DNA from: Roridomyces roridus | Taxonomy: Eukaryota > Basidiomycota > Agaricomycetes > Agaricales > Mycenaceae | Length of the DNA: 64,000 nt | NCBI GenBank assembly: GCA_029378245.1 | Contig: JARKIF010000004.1 | Location: 1,116,001 to 1,180,000 of the forward strand | Reading direction: 5' to 3' | Part shown: one piece after another, positions 1 to 9,930 of the stretch | Position numbering within the stretch: the first letter of the stretch is position 1 | Layout of the letters: the number at the start of each line of letters is the position of its first letter | The notes under the pieces: model-generated | Seen by the model: only the letters and a program-made list of their open reading frames with translations | Databases searched by the model: none | Told to the model about the DNA's origin: nothing | Made by a program: the position numbers and the translations under genes

Positions 1-62
1 GGGCCAATCTGCATCCTTTAAGCTGTGTTCATCAACTAAGTAAAATCTCGTCAGGCAGCACC

Positions 63-960
63 TTGAATCTCACACCGCCCATCACCGTCAAGGACCTTGT
101 TTCAACGCCCAAGAACTCGATTACACCGAGCCAGTGCCATCTTTCACGCTCACAATCTCACCTCGCTGCGGTGTCTCGGGTCATATTCTGCCTTTCAAAA
201 CGACCAGACTGTATGGATGTCATGAACGACACCGGGACCGTGATTGCAAGACAGCCCGAAAACTTCTGGCAGCCTTCGTTGAAACTCGCCTCTTCCTCGG
301 CTGGACGGTGTATGGTATCTGTGAGTCTTCCCAAAGAATTTTGCAAGATTGCAATGTAAAAGTATGATTCGGTGAATTTTCATTCAAAGATGAGCACCCA
401 AGAAGGAAGGATGGGATCCGCTGCCGTGTGGGCTCCCGGCTCAAAGAGTGCAGGGTACAAAGCGGTGAACCTCTGACTTGCCTCTGCCACGACGCCAGAT
501 ACTTCCGACTCTTCCCTGCCACCCGATCGCCGAAGATTCACCCAGAGGGCATGATAGCGAGCATGATACGCACTTACCTGTCGGATCGCGCGGGTTTGCA
601 GCGAGCGCTGCCTTGCGTTCCCGAGCCTACCACGCCCGACTTTCAGCATTAGCGCCTCCGCTTCGCTTCTTCTGTGCATCAGTGGTATGTATTTGTAACC
701 TTCGTCTTCAAGTCTTTCATTTCTGATCTTGCATGGTAGGGTACGTGTTGATACTCCCCCGCGTTCGCGTTGTGGGACGTTCGTCACTTACGTTGTTCAC
801 AGGTGCGTTGATTTCGATTCGCACCTTGCGTCTTTCTTATCCTTCGAGCAGTAGTGCAACTCACAACTCTCGAGATCTTCCGTTCCGTCACGTCTGGCTA
901 CAACAACAATAAAGTAAGTACAATCTAGGGTTTCTTTTACCGCTTTGTGATTCTCCACAG
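63..960. other. Unassigned 5' segment, no recognised gene
   Basis: Several short open frames occur on both strands (for example a 135-codon minus-strand frame at 380-787), but none shows a domain I recognise. The segment lies directly upstream of the T5orf172-like fragment and could hold upstream exons or promoter sequence of that decayed locus. Confidence 0.3.
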
Positions 961-977
961 CAACCGACCCAACCGCC

Positions 978-1300
978 GTGTACATGCCTGCGACACGCCA
1001 TTACTGCACCAGACGATCCGTCGCGTCCCTCGTCTGCTCTCCGACGGCATTTACATCCGACGAGATCGAACGCGTTTTTCAATCCCCGCTCTCAAGGTAC
1101 GAGGTGGCGGGTTACGTCTATGTGTACCGGCACGAAAACACCTCGGGGGACGCGCCTGGAGAGCATCTGCTCAAAGCAGGCTCGACGAAGAACATGGACG
1201 CCCGCCCGGAGCAGTGGGACGAGCAATGTCAGCCTCACCCTCACGATTGGCGTTGGGCCTACGAGACGAGGTGTTGTCGTCGTCTGGGTGAGTTTCTGTC
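978..1300 (+). pseudogene. T5orf172/MUG113-like (GIY-YIG-type) domain fragment
   Basis: The plus-strand frame encodes a GYVYVYRHE strand followed by LLKAGSTKNMDARPEQWDEQC. This resembles the core of the T5orf172/Mug113 family, which in fungi reads roughly G-Y-I-Y-V-Y, then K-V-G-R/S-T-x-N, then a Q-W-x-x-Q-C segment. The fragment ends at ETRCCRRL, where family members usually continue with an H-L-E-L-x-D-L helix. Here the sequence passes instead into a DHHC zinc-finger segment. A GTGAG donor lies at about 1287, but joining it to the next exon with simple splicing breaks the DHHC reading frame, so I treat it as a remnant. Family assignment is from motif memory and is moderate. Confidence 0.45.
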
Positions 1301-1364
1301 TAACTTGCGCCGGTGGATAACTAAAGAGCGGCCGGCGGCAGAAAAACTCTGACATTTTCCAAGG

Positions 1365-2160
1365 CTCGCAAACCCTTGCGGTCAAAGCATTGCCGCGTGT
1401 GCGACAAGTGCGTTGCGAGGAGTGATCAGTGTGTGTCTCTATCTGCGTTTGTGGTTCCCTTTCTGAGTCCAATGTAGCCACTGTCCGTGGGTATGGAATT
1501 ACGTTGGCGCAAACAACCACCGGCAGTCTGTCGTCTTTGTCACGGCGCTCGTTTTTGGCCTTATTCTGTTTGACTATCTGACATACGCATGTATTTCTTT
1601 GTCTTTGCTCTCTTACCCTCGGCTGATTTCCTCAGTTTTCTCATCCGTCGTCCTACCCATCGAATCGGACCCTTCCGCCCCGACACCCTCTGCGTCATGT
1701 CCCCTTCCTTCAAGCCTCTGTATACTCACCGCTACCGACACGTTCCTCCTCGCGGTCGCCGTTTGGGCTACGCTGCAACTTTCGTGGACCTCTGTCCTGC
1801 TAGCTTCGCAGTTCTGGCATGATTGCGAGACAGATGACGATGTTGGAGGTGTCGAATCTGGGACGGGATGGGTTCATGGGTGGACGTGGGGGAGCGAGTC
1901 TGGCGGGGCAGATGGGACACCGGCATGCTGGACATTCGCATGCAGCAGGTTTGGAGACACCTGATGTTGATGGTGACGGTGGTGCGGGTGGTGGTGGGGC
2001 ACGTCATCAGCACCAGCATACGAGCGGGTTCTTGATTAATCTGCTTGGCTTTGACCGGTTCACGAAAGGCAAGGCTGTTGATGGGCTTGCGCGTGCGGGC
2101 AAGGCGACATTGAGCTCGACGTCGACGACCCTGCTGATCAGACCCTACCAGCGACATGAT
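1365..2160 (+). pseudogene. C-terminal part of an Akr1-type DHHC palmitoyltransferase
   Basis: The frame from 1367 reads ARKPLRSKHCRVCDKCVAR, the cysteine-rich zinc-binding half of a DHHC domain. Removing an intron at 1426-1468 (GT...AG) joins GATCA to CCACTGTCCGTGG and creates the D-H-H-C-P-W motif exactly at the junction. The next residues, WNYVGANNHRQ, match the family except for Y where W-N-C-V-G is usual. Hydrophobic segments follow (VVFVTALVFGLILFDYL; FLLAVAVWATLQL). The tail contains EVSNLGRDGFMGGRGG and GFLINLLGFDRFTKGKAVDG, both typical of Akr1 C-termini. Ankyrin repeats and the first membrane segments are absent upstream, and similarity stops after about 2110. I read it as a truncated, probably inactive copy that once S-acylated membrane proteins in the Golgi. 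Confidence 0.7.
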
Positions 2161-2280
2161 CAAGGGGTTATGCGCCAGCTGCCAGGATGTCGATGCATTC
2201 TTGTTTCTTTCATTGTCATGCACATCTCTCTGTATGTGCTCTTCTCTTGTCTCGAGAGCTTCACTGAACACCCCACATAG

Positions 2281-3126
2281 ACGGGGAAATCGACATACAG
2301 CAGTCTACTGGCCTCAAAAGGCTGCTTCGGGGCAGTCTTGTCGATATCCAATGGCCGGAGGGAGCCACAGGAGGAAGGGCAGGGGAGGGTGGAGCCGCGG
2401 CAGGACTGACAAATGCTGGCCTGCGTGAGGGGGAGCAGTGATGATGGTACTATCATTCATATCCCGTGCTTGTGCTGTAGTCCGGGAAGAAGATGGATAG
2501 GGCCCAGTTATTGGGGAGTTAATTAGGGAGTCGTGAACGCTGCTCAACGTTCACGACTCCCTAGTACTTGTGCATGCATGTGGATATCACTTAGTTATCT
2601 AGTGGTCTTTGCCATGTCAAAGTCATGTAGTAGCTGAGAACACGAGGCAGATTTCCCGTCTTTGGTCGATTTCATGTGGTGTACAAATTGAAATCCGCAG
2701 ATTTTTTTTTGGCCACTTCAGCCGCAGTTCCCGGGGTCCTGCAAAAGATGACTTCCAAAAAAGGCGATTAAGGATAACTTCCTGATATGGCAAGTCTAAA
2801 AAGGGCTAAAGAAGATCGTCTCCCAATATGGAAAGTCTTTGCCGATGTCATGACGTAGGCGGCGGAAATGGTGCGGAAATTTTGATCGATTTTGATAGAA
2901 GTCACAGAAAATATATTATTTCCGCGGCTCGGAAATGTTGGCGGAAATACTGCGAAAATACTGTGTAAATGTTGCGCAAATAATGTATTTCCGCGGCGCG
3001 GAAATGATGCTTCCCCCCCTGTGACGACAAGTCCTTCCTCGAGAGATGGATGTCGCCCGCCTGAACAAGGAGTGGGTAGTCCCAGAGGAACTACCACTCG
3101 GATACGAGAGCTGTCACTCGAACGAC
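2281..3126. other. Intergenic, repeat-like, no gene seen
   Basis: No convincing coding region. Contains a strong hairpin at 2524-2563 and a stretch around 2870-3005 where the word GGAAAT or its complement ATTTCC recurs many times (ATTTCCGCGG twice), suggesting a decayed inverted-repeat element. Confidence 0.4.
2524..2563. repeat. 16-bp perfect hairpin with 8-nt loop
   Basis: Arms 2524-2539 (TAGGGAGTCGTGAACG) and 2548-2563 are exact reverse complements, with loop 2540-2547. No gene end lies close enough to call it a terminator. Confidence 0.85.
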
Positions 3127-3127
3127 A

Positions 3128-3430
3128 GGACAACAGTACTTGTCCAGCGCGGGAAGGGTTGCTAGAACAGAACTTGACGCGCCGTGTTAGAACCCGACGA
3201 GGGGTTCAAACACAGTCACACACGAACGATAGGACAACAGTACTTGTCCAGCGCGGGAAGGGTTGCTAGGACAGAGCCCGACGCGCCGTGTTAGAACCCG
3301 ACGAGGGGTTCAAACACAGTCACACACGAACGATAGGACAACAGTACTTGTCCAGCGCGGGAAGGGTTGCTAGGACAGAGCCCGACGCGCCGTGTTAGAA
3401 CCCGACGAGGGGTTCAAACACAGTCACACA
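3128..3430 (+). repeat. 104-bp tandem repeat, about 2.9 copies
   Basis: Copies begin at 3128, 3232 and 3336, each with GGACAACAGTACTTGTCC; the last copy stops near 3430. Copies 2 and 3 are essentially identical, while copy 1 differs at a few positions (GAACAGAACTT versus GGACAGAGCCC). A degenerate partial copy (GTCACTCGAACGACAGGACAA) precedes the array. The words AGAACCCGAC and GGGTTC recur, and AGAACCCGAC appears again near 3677. Confidence 0.9.
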
Positions 3431-4060
3431 ACATCCTCGGCATGATCCAGTGATCATGCCAAGGAGGGGTAACCTATAGGGTTACAGGGGACGCTCCACT
3501 TAACTCTATTAAGAGAGGAGCCGCGTAGGGGTAATTAAGGGTCAGGGACCGATCGTACAGGAGAACACTCCTGAGGGATTTAGTATTTATACTTGGGTAG
3601 AATCTCATGTACAGTAGATTCTACCTCGTCTATTCTCCAGCGATACTCTGGCTTGCCGGTTCCCCCTTCTCGTCTTAGAACCCGACATCTCAGTATTCAA
3701 CTTGGTCTTCATTCACATATTCGACACAGCTACTGGTCTCGCACCTGCACTACTGGTTCCCCTGTGCTCGACGACCCTGCAGCCTGAGGCCTTGCGTCTG
3801 GCCTCTTGCATTGCAGATCACACTCATTTTGTCTGGTGCTTGACTACATCATCCCATCCCTGGTCGTGTCCGAATCATCATCACCTTCCTGTCGTACCCG
3901 GCCGCGTTACTGAGCGTGATCCGAGCGTGATCCGATCACCGGCATGTCGGCCTAGGCGCTGTCGTTGACAGGAATTGACATATATTACAGAGTGATTGCC
4001 GGCATGCCAGCATGCCGAATGATGCCGTGATCAGCTGATCATCAAATTTCCTATTTAGGT
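3431..4060. other. Non-coding, LTR-like sequence with short palindromes
   Basis: No gene. There is an imperfect palindrome near 3434-3466 (CCTCGGCATGATC against GATCATGCCAAGG), a short inverted pair GTAGAATCT/AGATTCTAC near 3597-3627, and TGATCAGCTGATCA near 4028. The composition resembles a decayed LTR, but I could not define ends or target duplications. Confidence 0.35.
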
Positions 4061-4074
4061 TTGTTCCGTGAGCT

Positions 4075-4235
4075 TACGCTAGCCCAACGAATATTCGCGA
4101 GTAGCAACTTTTCCAGAAACCGATATTCGCATTCGCACGAATAGCACCGCCACCATCACTCGCGAATATGAATACTTGTATTCGCGAATGAAATGGCACG
4201 AATATTCGTACCACTCGATACTCGTGCCTCTCCTT
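4075..4235. repeat. ATTCG-rich palindromic repeat
   Basis: The words CGAATATTCG, ATTCGCGAAT, GAATATTCG and ATTCGCG recur in both orientations within about 160 bp, giving many nested self-complementary segments. This is the composition of subterminal repeats of some non-autonomous DNA transposons, but no matching terminal repeats or target duplication were found. Confidence 0.5.
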
Positions 4236-4363
4236 ACAGGCCGCTAGCCAGTACATGCTAACAATGGATGGAACTTGGTTTAAACCAGACGGCACTGGGA
4301 CGAGGAAACTCATCGCCCAAGAGGGTCGAACAGAGGGCCGCCCAGTGGATCACATGATCAGAT

Positions 4364-4977
4364 TGTTACGTCCCGTTCCAACTTCATCCAAACTCCGGAC
4401 TCCGGTTCCTTTGACCCAACTCCGGATCCATCCCATCTGTCAGGCCGAGTCCTGCTTCTCGGACTACACCGGGTATTTTGGTTATTCACATGAAAAGGGA
4501 ACCTTGACAGGATATTCATCTGACATGCTCTGGAGTGACATCCACTTGATCACTCCGTGCGGACTTAATCACCTTATATCCACTTAGCCGGTTATGTCCG
4601 TTCTCAAGTCTATTTTAGTGTCTTGACAAATATCTCTCACACTTAGTATATAAGACTTTCCTTTTGTACTCGGTACTTCAGTTTGATTATCGACATTCTT
4701 GGTGCATTCCACCTTGGTCTTTCCAAGTCCCTCCTCTCTCCTCTCTCCGATCGGATTCCTCACTCCGGAACTCCGGTCCGGTCCTTGTCTCGCATTGCTG
4801 GGCAGACGGTCACCCTCGACCTTAGTGGTGTCACTGTTCCTCCGACAATTGCCCCAGAACTCCAGTCCAACTTCCCTTTCCTCCGGTTCTTTTGACATCG
4901 AACCGGAACTCCGGTCCAAATCTTCTCCGGGCGATTTTATCCCTGCTAGGTTCTTCTCTCGGATCCAACACCTAACA
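4364..4977 (+). mobile_element. Solo LTR, family 'TGTTACG', copy 1
   Basis: Begins TGTTACGTCCCGTTCC and ends CACCTAACA, so the termini are TG...CA with a short inverted TGTTA/TAACA. It is flanked by the 5-bp direct repeat CAGAT (4359-4363 and 4978-4982), the duplication expected for an LTR retrotransposon insertion. Length is 614 bp. A TATA-like TTAGTATATAA is at about 4643-4653. No internal gag or pol lies next to it, so it is a solo LTR left by recombination between two LTRs. Confidence 0.9.
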
Positions 4978-4989
4978 CAGATGGAGTTG

Positions 4990-5586
4990 TGTTACGTCCC
5001 GTTCCATTCTCACCAACTCCGGACCAATCTTGACCCAACTCCGGTTCCGGCTCCAACAAATCCGGATCAATCTTGACCGGACTCCAGTCCTCGTTCGGAC
5101 TTTTGCCCTTCTTCAATTTCATTCCATCCTTCACCCACTCGACCTTACTCCGGTGTAGATATTCACTCCTTACACCCTCCGGTTTCTCCGGTTTCTCCAG
5201 GGTATCCACCTCCACTCCGGGGTCCGAGTTTTTTACCTTGTCACTTTCTCCATATTCATCTGAGTACACATCAGTGGGCATTTAGTATATAAACCTCTGT
5301 ACAACCGCCATGTAACTCAGCTGGAATATTAACGTTCCTGGTCTATTCGACCTTGGCTGCTCCGAGCCCTCCTCTCCTCCTTTATCGTCTCGTCCGGATT
5401 GCTTCCCTTGGAAGTAGCGTAGGGAACCCGGTCACCCTGGGTCTTTGTGGTGTCACCGGTTGGACTCCATCTCCCTCCTCCGACTTTTCGTCCCTCTCCG
5501 GAGTCCTTCGTCCCGGAGTTCCGGTCATTCTTACTCCGGTCGTCCTTATCCGGGATTCCAGTCAGCCTCGGATCCGGCACCTAACA
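4990..5586 (+). mobile_element. Solo LTR, family 'TGTTACG', copy 2
   Basis: Same family as the copy at 4364, beginning TGTTACGTCCCGTTCC and ending CACCTAACA, 597 bp. It carries its own 5-bp target duplication AGTTG (4985-4989 and 5587-5591), so it is an independent insertion and not a partner LTR of copy 1. Only 12 bp of host sequence separate the two. The shared TATA-like motif TTAGTATATAA is at about 5282-5292. Confidence 0.9.
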
Positions 5587-5597
5587 AGTTGGCATTT

Positions 5598-5651
5598 TGT
5601 TAGTTCCAATACCATTAAGCAATACATTGCTTAATGGTATTGGAACTAACA
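5598..5651. repeat. Perfect 26-bp palindrome with 2-nt spacer
   Basis: Arms 5598-5623 and 5626-5651 are exact reverse complements (TGTTAGTTCCAATACC...) separated by AC. It starts 7 bp after the target duplication of the second solo LTR. It may be head-to-head remnants of element ends. Confidence 0.9.
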
Positions 5652-6069
5652 CTAATACCTTCCCTGCAAAAGTACCAATGGGACTGGTTTGAGTCTAGTC
5701 CTGCCCCAATCTGTCTGGCATCTTCCAGGTGCTACCAAGTCATGATATCCACTCGCAGTCTGCATGCGGGGCATCCTGAGTTCCGTCCGCATCCTCTCGA
5801 CGCAACTGGACTCACTTTTACGCACAGATGGAATCATAAATTGGTACCTGTGCACAAGGTCATTCTCCCTGGGCCTCCTTTTCCTGCCTTTCTCCATCAG
5901 TGTTTTACTGGTTGTCTCCTTTGATGAGAACCAATGCTTGCCATGCCAATTCTGGGAGCTGGGCAGATTAGGAAGTACCTTTTGACAAACAATGACCTTC
6001 CAGTCAAGGTTATCATGGCTCATTTCTTTACTGGGCAACCCTTGCTTAAGAGAAGAAGTGATTGTTGAA
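5652..6069. other. Non-coding; dispersed repeat at its start
   Basis: No gene recognised. About 55 bp from 5651 (CACTAATACCTTCCC-type word, then CTGCAAAAGT and CTGGTTTGAGTCT) recur near 19,474-19,530, showing a short dispersed repeat. Confidence 0.4.
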
Positions 6070-6070
6070 A

Positions 6071-6344
6071 TACTGTACTATTACGACCATTTGTTCACTG
6101 GGTGTCACGCGTCACCACAAAAGTTCACTGGATAAGAAGTTCACCGAGCGGCCATCACATCAAATTGCCATATACAGTTTGATGACATCATTCAGATCAC
6201 GCATACCGTCAATTGACAGGAAATCACACTTTTCCGACCTGCCAAGTCAAAAATTTTGGTCATCACCCGTCACCAGTCAAAATTCATTCATTTCACGGGC
6301 AGCCGTCACCCCTCACCTGAACAAATGGTTGTAATAGTACAGTA
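6071..6344. mobile_element. MITE with ~26-bp terminal inverted repeats and TA duplication
   Basis: The left end CTGTACTATTACGACC (from 6073) is mirrored by the right end GGTTGTAATAGTACAG (to 6342). About 26 bp match with one mismatch, and both ends are bounded by the dinucleotide TA. The interior of about 220 bp contains repeated GTCACC and GTTCAC words and no open frame. The TA target and size fit a non-autonomous Tc1/mariner-type element; the superfamily is inferred from the TA alone. Confidence 0.75.
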
Positions 6345-6740
6345 TGGGGGAGGGTGGTCTCAGATAGGGCGCTGATAAGGCAAGGGTCTCAGATGGGAGC
6401 TGATATAGCAGTCTCAGATGGGAGGTGAAAAGCCCAGATCCATTGCAAGGTAGCTAGCTATATCTACAAAGACAATAGAGCCAGATATCTGTACCAGAAC
6501 AATAAGAGAGATCACTACCAGAACAATAAGAAAGATAGTGATCAGAACAATAACAAAGAAGATGAAGGTGAAGACAATAAGGAGATGCATATCATCATGT
6601 AATCGGACACTCCAAAACACAATCTCCAACATAGTCTCGGCACCAGACCCTTATCACATCCCAAAGGGAACCCTGTCATAAGGGTCTGGGGCAATCCATC
6701 GCAGCTAAGCGGGACATTGCGCTATCAATTTTGATGGTAA
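6345..6740. other. Non-coding; reversed start of a second LTR family
   Basis: No gene. The segment near 6585-6634 (ending ACAATCTCCAACA) is the reverse complement of 9072-9122 (TGTTGGAGATTGTG...), which looks like the 5' end of another LTR family. The remaining sequence is A-rich with GAACAATAA repeats (6490-6560). Confidence 0.45.
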
Positions 6741-6741
6741 A

Positions 6742-7218
6742 TTCCCACCATATGTAGGGCTGCAACGTAGCTTTGATAATGATTACAATCCAACGATAAG
6801 CCTTTCTCCCGCTCCCTCCACCATCCCAGGACATCTAGATACCCCAGACAGCCTCTAGCAACCCCATAGCACCCCACACACAGTACACAATGGCTTGTCC
6901 AATTAGACCACACTACAGGGAAATGCACTTCTCTGATGGATTTGAGGAGGAAGAAGCTGCAAGTACCATTGGAGACTCCTCCAGCACCAGGTTGCCACCA
7001 GGACCACATATTCCAGACCTCTCTACTTCCCAGGAGTAAAGTCAGACACCAACTTTATTGATTTGGATTGGGAGAAAGGCTTATTGATTGCTTACTGATG
7101 GATTGTAATCGTTATCAATTCGTTATCAAAGCTACGTTGCAGCCCTACAGGCTTATCGTTGGATTCAACTTTGGATTGTAATCATTATCAAAGCTATGTT
7201 GCTGTTGAATGGTGGGAA
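6742..7218. repeat. Imperfect inverted repeat, MITE-like
   Basis: TAGGGCTGCAACGTAGC from 6755 is mirrored by GCTACGTTGCAGCCCTA ending at 7147. A second mirrored copy extends outward to ATGGTGGGAA at about 7209-7218, opposite TTCCCACCAT near 6742-6751. The TAGGGCTG start resembles hAT-type ends, but no 8-bp target duplication is present at either pair of ends. Confidence 0.6.
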
Positions 7219-8041
7219 CGGGTTGGCAGTTAGGTACCTGGTTCCTTTCCCTCTCACGATTGTCATGGACATTTACATACACAATATCTATGTACCAAGA
7301 TCAGTGTGGGACAGATTGGCTTGATATAGTTACATTAGTGGCACCAATCTCAGATAAACAGACCTTGGTTACTCATAGTAGCTTACTAGTCGGCCCCCAC
7401 ACTTTGTATAAGTAGCTTCCCTCTCTCTGGAGTCATTCTCCAGAGAGAAAGAACCCAAATACATTGGTTTCTCACCAACTCTTCTTAGTCGCCCTCTAGT
7501 TGACCTTGTCGAGCAGACATACCCCGGCCCTCTTGTTCCAACAGTACAAAGACTTGCTTGTTCCCATGATTGTTGCTGTTGAGGTGTGACACTGCGATGG
7601 ATATGCAGATACATACAGACCTGGTTTTACATTTGCATCAGATGGGGATGGAAAACAGTGCACCACTCTTTGTCCTGTGTATGGGCTATGAAGTCACTCC
7701 AGATAATGTTCTGTGGCCATATATTGGAAGCTTTCTGGTTTGAACTTATGTGTGGGGAAGAGAAACCTCACAATGGGGTCAGACTGGCGTCATCAATTGA
7801 AACATATGTTCTGATTTGTCTGCCTCATGTTTTGACTCACAAGTTTGACAATATTGCGGTCAAAAACCTCGTATTTGTCTGGCTTTTGCACCTTACAGAC
7901 TATGATTAGTCTGAGCTCATCATTGCTGCGCTACTCCACCAAAAGATGCAATGCGAGTTCCAAGAGCCATTTGCTTGCTTGATGCCATTTTGAAACTCTG
8001 TCAACTCAACACGACTGACTACAACCCAAGGGAGGCTGAAG
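7219..8041. other. Non-coding, probable LTR remnant
   Basis: No gene recognised. The stretch 7290-7343 (GTGTGGGACAGAT...GATATAGTTAC) matches 9130-9159, and the following pyrimidine-rich segment to about 7560 resembles the 3' part of an LTR. A short hairpin CTCTCTGGAG/CTCCAGAGAG lies near 7424-7448. Confidence 0.4.
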
Positions 8042-9071
8042 TGCAAAGATCTGTCTTGCGTGTGGCATGTGGAGGTGCCAAACGGCTTGACCAGCTTGAT
8101 GCTTGTCCATCCCTATGATCATCGGAGTTGTCAGCTTCCTCAGCCGCAGCCTGCACTTGACCAATCCAACGGGCCATAGGCGCGGAATTATCCATGGATG
8201 CAGAAGAAATGCCTTCAATCATTGTTATTCAAAGAATGGATGAACAAAGAGAGATATTCACCTGTTGTTGTTGACGGACGGTCAATCGTGCATATTCCCG
8301 AAGCAGGGCTGCTTTGATTTTCTTGTTGACGACATCTTGAGGCCGTTGGTGCATCTCTATGGCTTGGTGGCCTTCGAAGATGGTAGCCTTCGATGCACTC
8401 AATTACTTTGGCCAGCTGATCTGTGTTGTTGTCCTCGTCAGGCTGCTCTTGTGGGCCAGGAGCACTGTCGGCTGTTGCTGAGATTATTATTTTTTTCCTT
8501 CGGCCAGTCGACCTCTGCCAAGTCAACCTTTGCATCATGGCCAGTGACTTGTGGGGTTGGATGGGAGCATAAAGTTACCATTGTGAGCTCTTTTAAGCGG
8601 AGGATCGGACATGAAAAGCGGGGCATATTGGGTGGGTGGACTGAAGAAGGCACGAGCGCGGTTCAAGGGGAGGTCAGCAGGTATGGTCAAAAAAAAAAGC
8701 ACAAGGCTTTTCTGCTTACTTTGTGCGTTTTTGTGCATCACTTTCGAACACTGCCCGACTGTACATCGTGCAGACTGGTTGACGCCTTGGCCAAAGTGGA
8801 CAGGGCGAAAATCTACAGAAATGAGCTGGATGCCCTGTACGGGGCAGGCTGTACTGCCTGCGGAGTCAAGGGCAAGATGGAGGAAGGAGTGGGTAGTTCT
8901 GTGGGAGGTGTTCTCAAATCCGAATTCGATATCAGCTGGGGGAGGTGGTACAAGCCAGCTTGCAACGGGTGTCAGTCACAACTCGTCTTTCGACAGCATT
9001 TATTATTGAAAATTGTGTGGTCAATGGTGCAGATACTTGCAAGACATTAGCTCAGTGGGGTGATACCCAAC

Positions 9072-9159
9072 ATGTTGGAGATTGTGTTTTGGAGTGTCCG
9101 ATCACATGATGATATGCATCTCAGGATCCGTGTGGGACAGATCGACTCGATATAGTTAC
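9072..9159 (+). mobile_element. Start of a second LTR family, interrupted
   Basis: Begins TGTTGGAGATTGTG after the preceding CA. Related sequence occurs reversed at about 6585-6634 and partly at 7290-7343. It is cut at 9160 by the 298-bp copia LTR, so this family was present first. The other end of the LTR was not located. Confidence 0.5.
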
Positions 9160-9457
9160 TGTTGGAAGTTGTTGATCAACTGATGATATTGATTGATGGA
9201 CTGATGGCATTCTCGTGTTCAGGTCATGTGACCGTGTTTCTGATATTCATCTGACATGCGAATTCTCCCATGATATGCTTCTTTCCTATTGTATTTACCA
9301 ATTAGGACTTCCTTTTGTTCTGACAAGTATATAGTCAGCTGTCATGTAGCCTAGGTCCCCAGTTTCTCACTGTCGACCTCAGGCATGTAGTTTCATAGTC
9401 ACCAATACAGAGTTTCTCACTGTTGACCTCAGTTCATCTGTGCTGCCTGCTTCAACA
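9160..9457 (+). mobile_element. Ty1/copia-type LTR (298 bp), plus orientation
   Basis: Starts TGTTGGAAGTTGTTG and ends GCTTCAACA. The next bases, GGTTATGGGCCCCGGCC, are conserved after every internal-bearing copy in this window and look like the primer-binding site region. Contains CAAGTATATAG as a TATA candidate. The same LTR occurs at 12,934-13,231 (reversed), 10,827-11,124 (reversed, diverged) and 16,142-16,439 (solo). Confidence 0.85.
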
Positions 9458-9930
9458 GGTTATGGGCCCCGGCCTGAACTAAGTCATTGCTCTGAGATAA
9501 CCATCCCATCGCATTTTCGCGTATTTTCCCGCGCTCTGCTACCCTTATAACGTCGTGTGTGAGCCTTGTAGATAGGAGCTTCAACTGTTGGGACAAACCC
9601 TCTTTGGGAGGTAGTCTTTAGTCCACCAGGAAACAAACGGTAGTCAATCCGTTGCTTCTGGGGTTAGGGCCCGAGTGCTCGACAACTGGTTGCTCAGTAG
9701 AGCTAGTTTTAGTCACATCCTTTCACACACGCGTTCCTGAGGGCGCCAGCTGCTCTGCACTGGTTCTAGCATCCATCTATCAGACATAAGCATCTCTGCT
9801 TCGTTCTGAATCCCTGCGATCATTTGATCTGCCACCACATCATCATTATCATTTCGATGCCATATCGCGTTCCTGTCAACCCTCCTGCCCTTCCTGCCTC
9901 GTGCATTGGTTGTGGTAATCCCAGTCACAC
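9458..9930 (+). pseudogene. Truncated copia internal region (leader and gag zinc-knuckle start)
   Basis: Internal sequence after the LTR. It ends inside a gag frame reading PVNPPALPASCIGCGNPSHT, the first half of a CX2CX4HX4C zinc knuckle. At 9930 it is cut and joined to an oppositely oriented RNase H piece. It is the mirror image of 12,461-12,933. Confidence 0.75.

Larger units (their letters stand above)
8042..9930 (+). repeat. Left arm of a 1.89-kb near-identical inverted repeat
   Basis: This 1,889-bp segment is the reverse complement of 12,461-14,348. The only difference I found is an A-run of 10 here against 9 there (near 8690). It holds about 1.1 kb of sequence of unknown origin (8042-9159), a full copia-type LTR (9160-9457) and the start of the element's internal region up to the gag zinc knuckle. 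The open frames at 8265-9050 and on the opposite strand have no recognisable domain. Confidence 0.9.

Noticed and set aside
3431..4060. Complete LTR downstream of the tandem repeat
   Set aside because: I could not find TG...CA ends with a target duplication.
8265..9050. 261-codon frame duplicated in both inverted-repeat arms
   Set aside because: The frame differs between arms because of one A in a homopolymer, it contains no domain, and it is cysteine/tryptophan-rich like random sequence.
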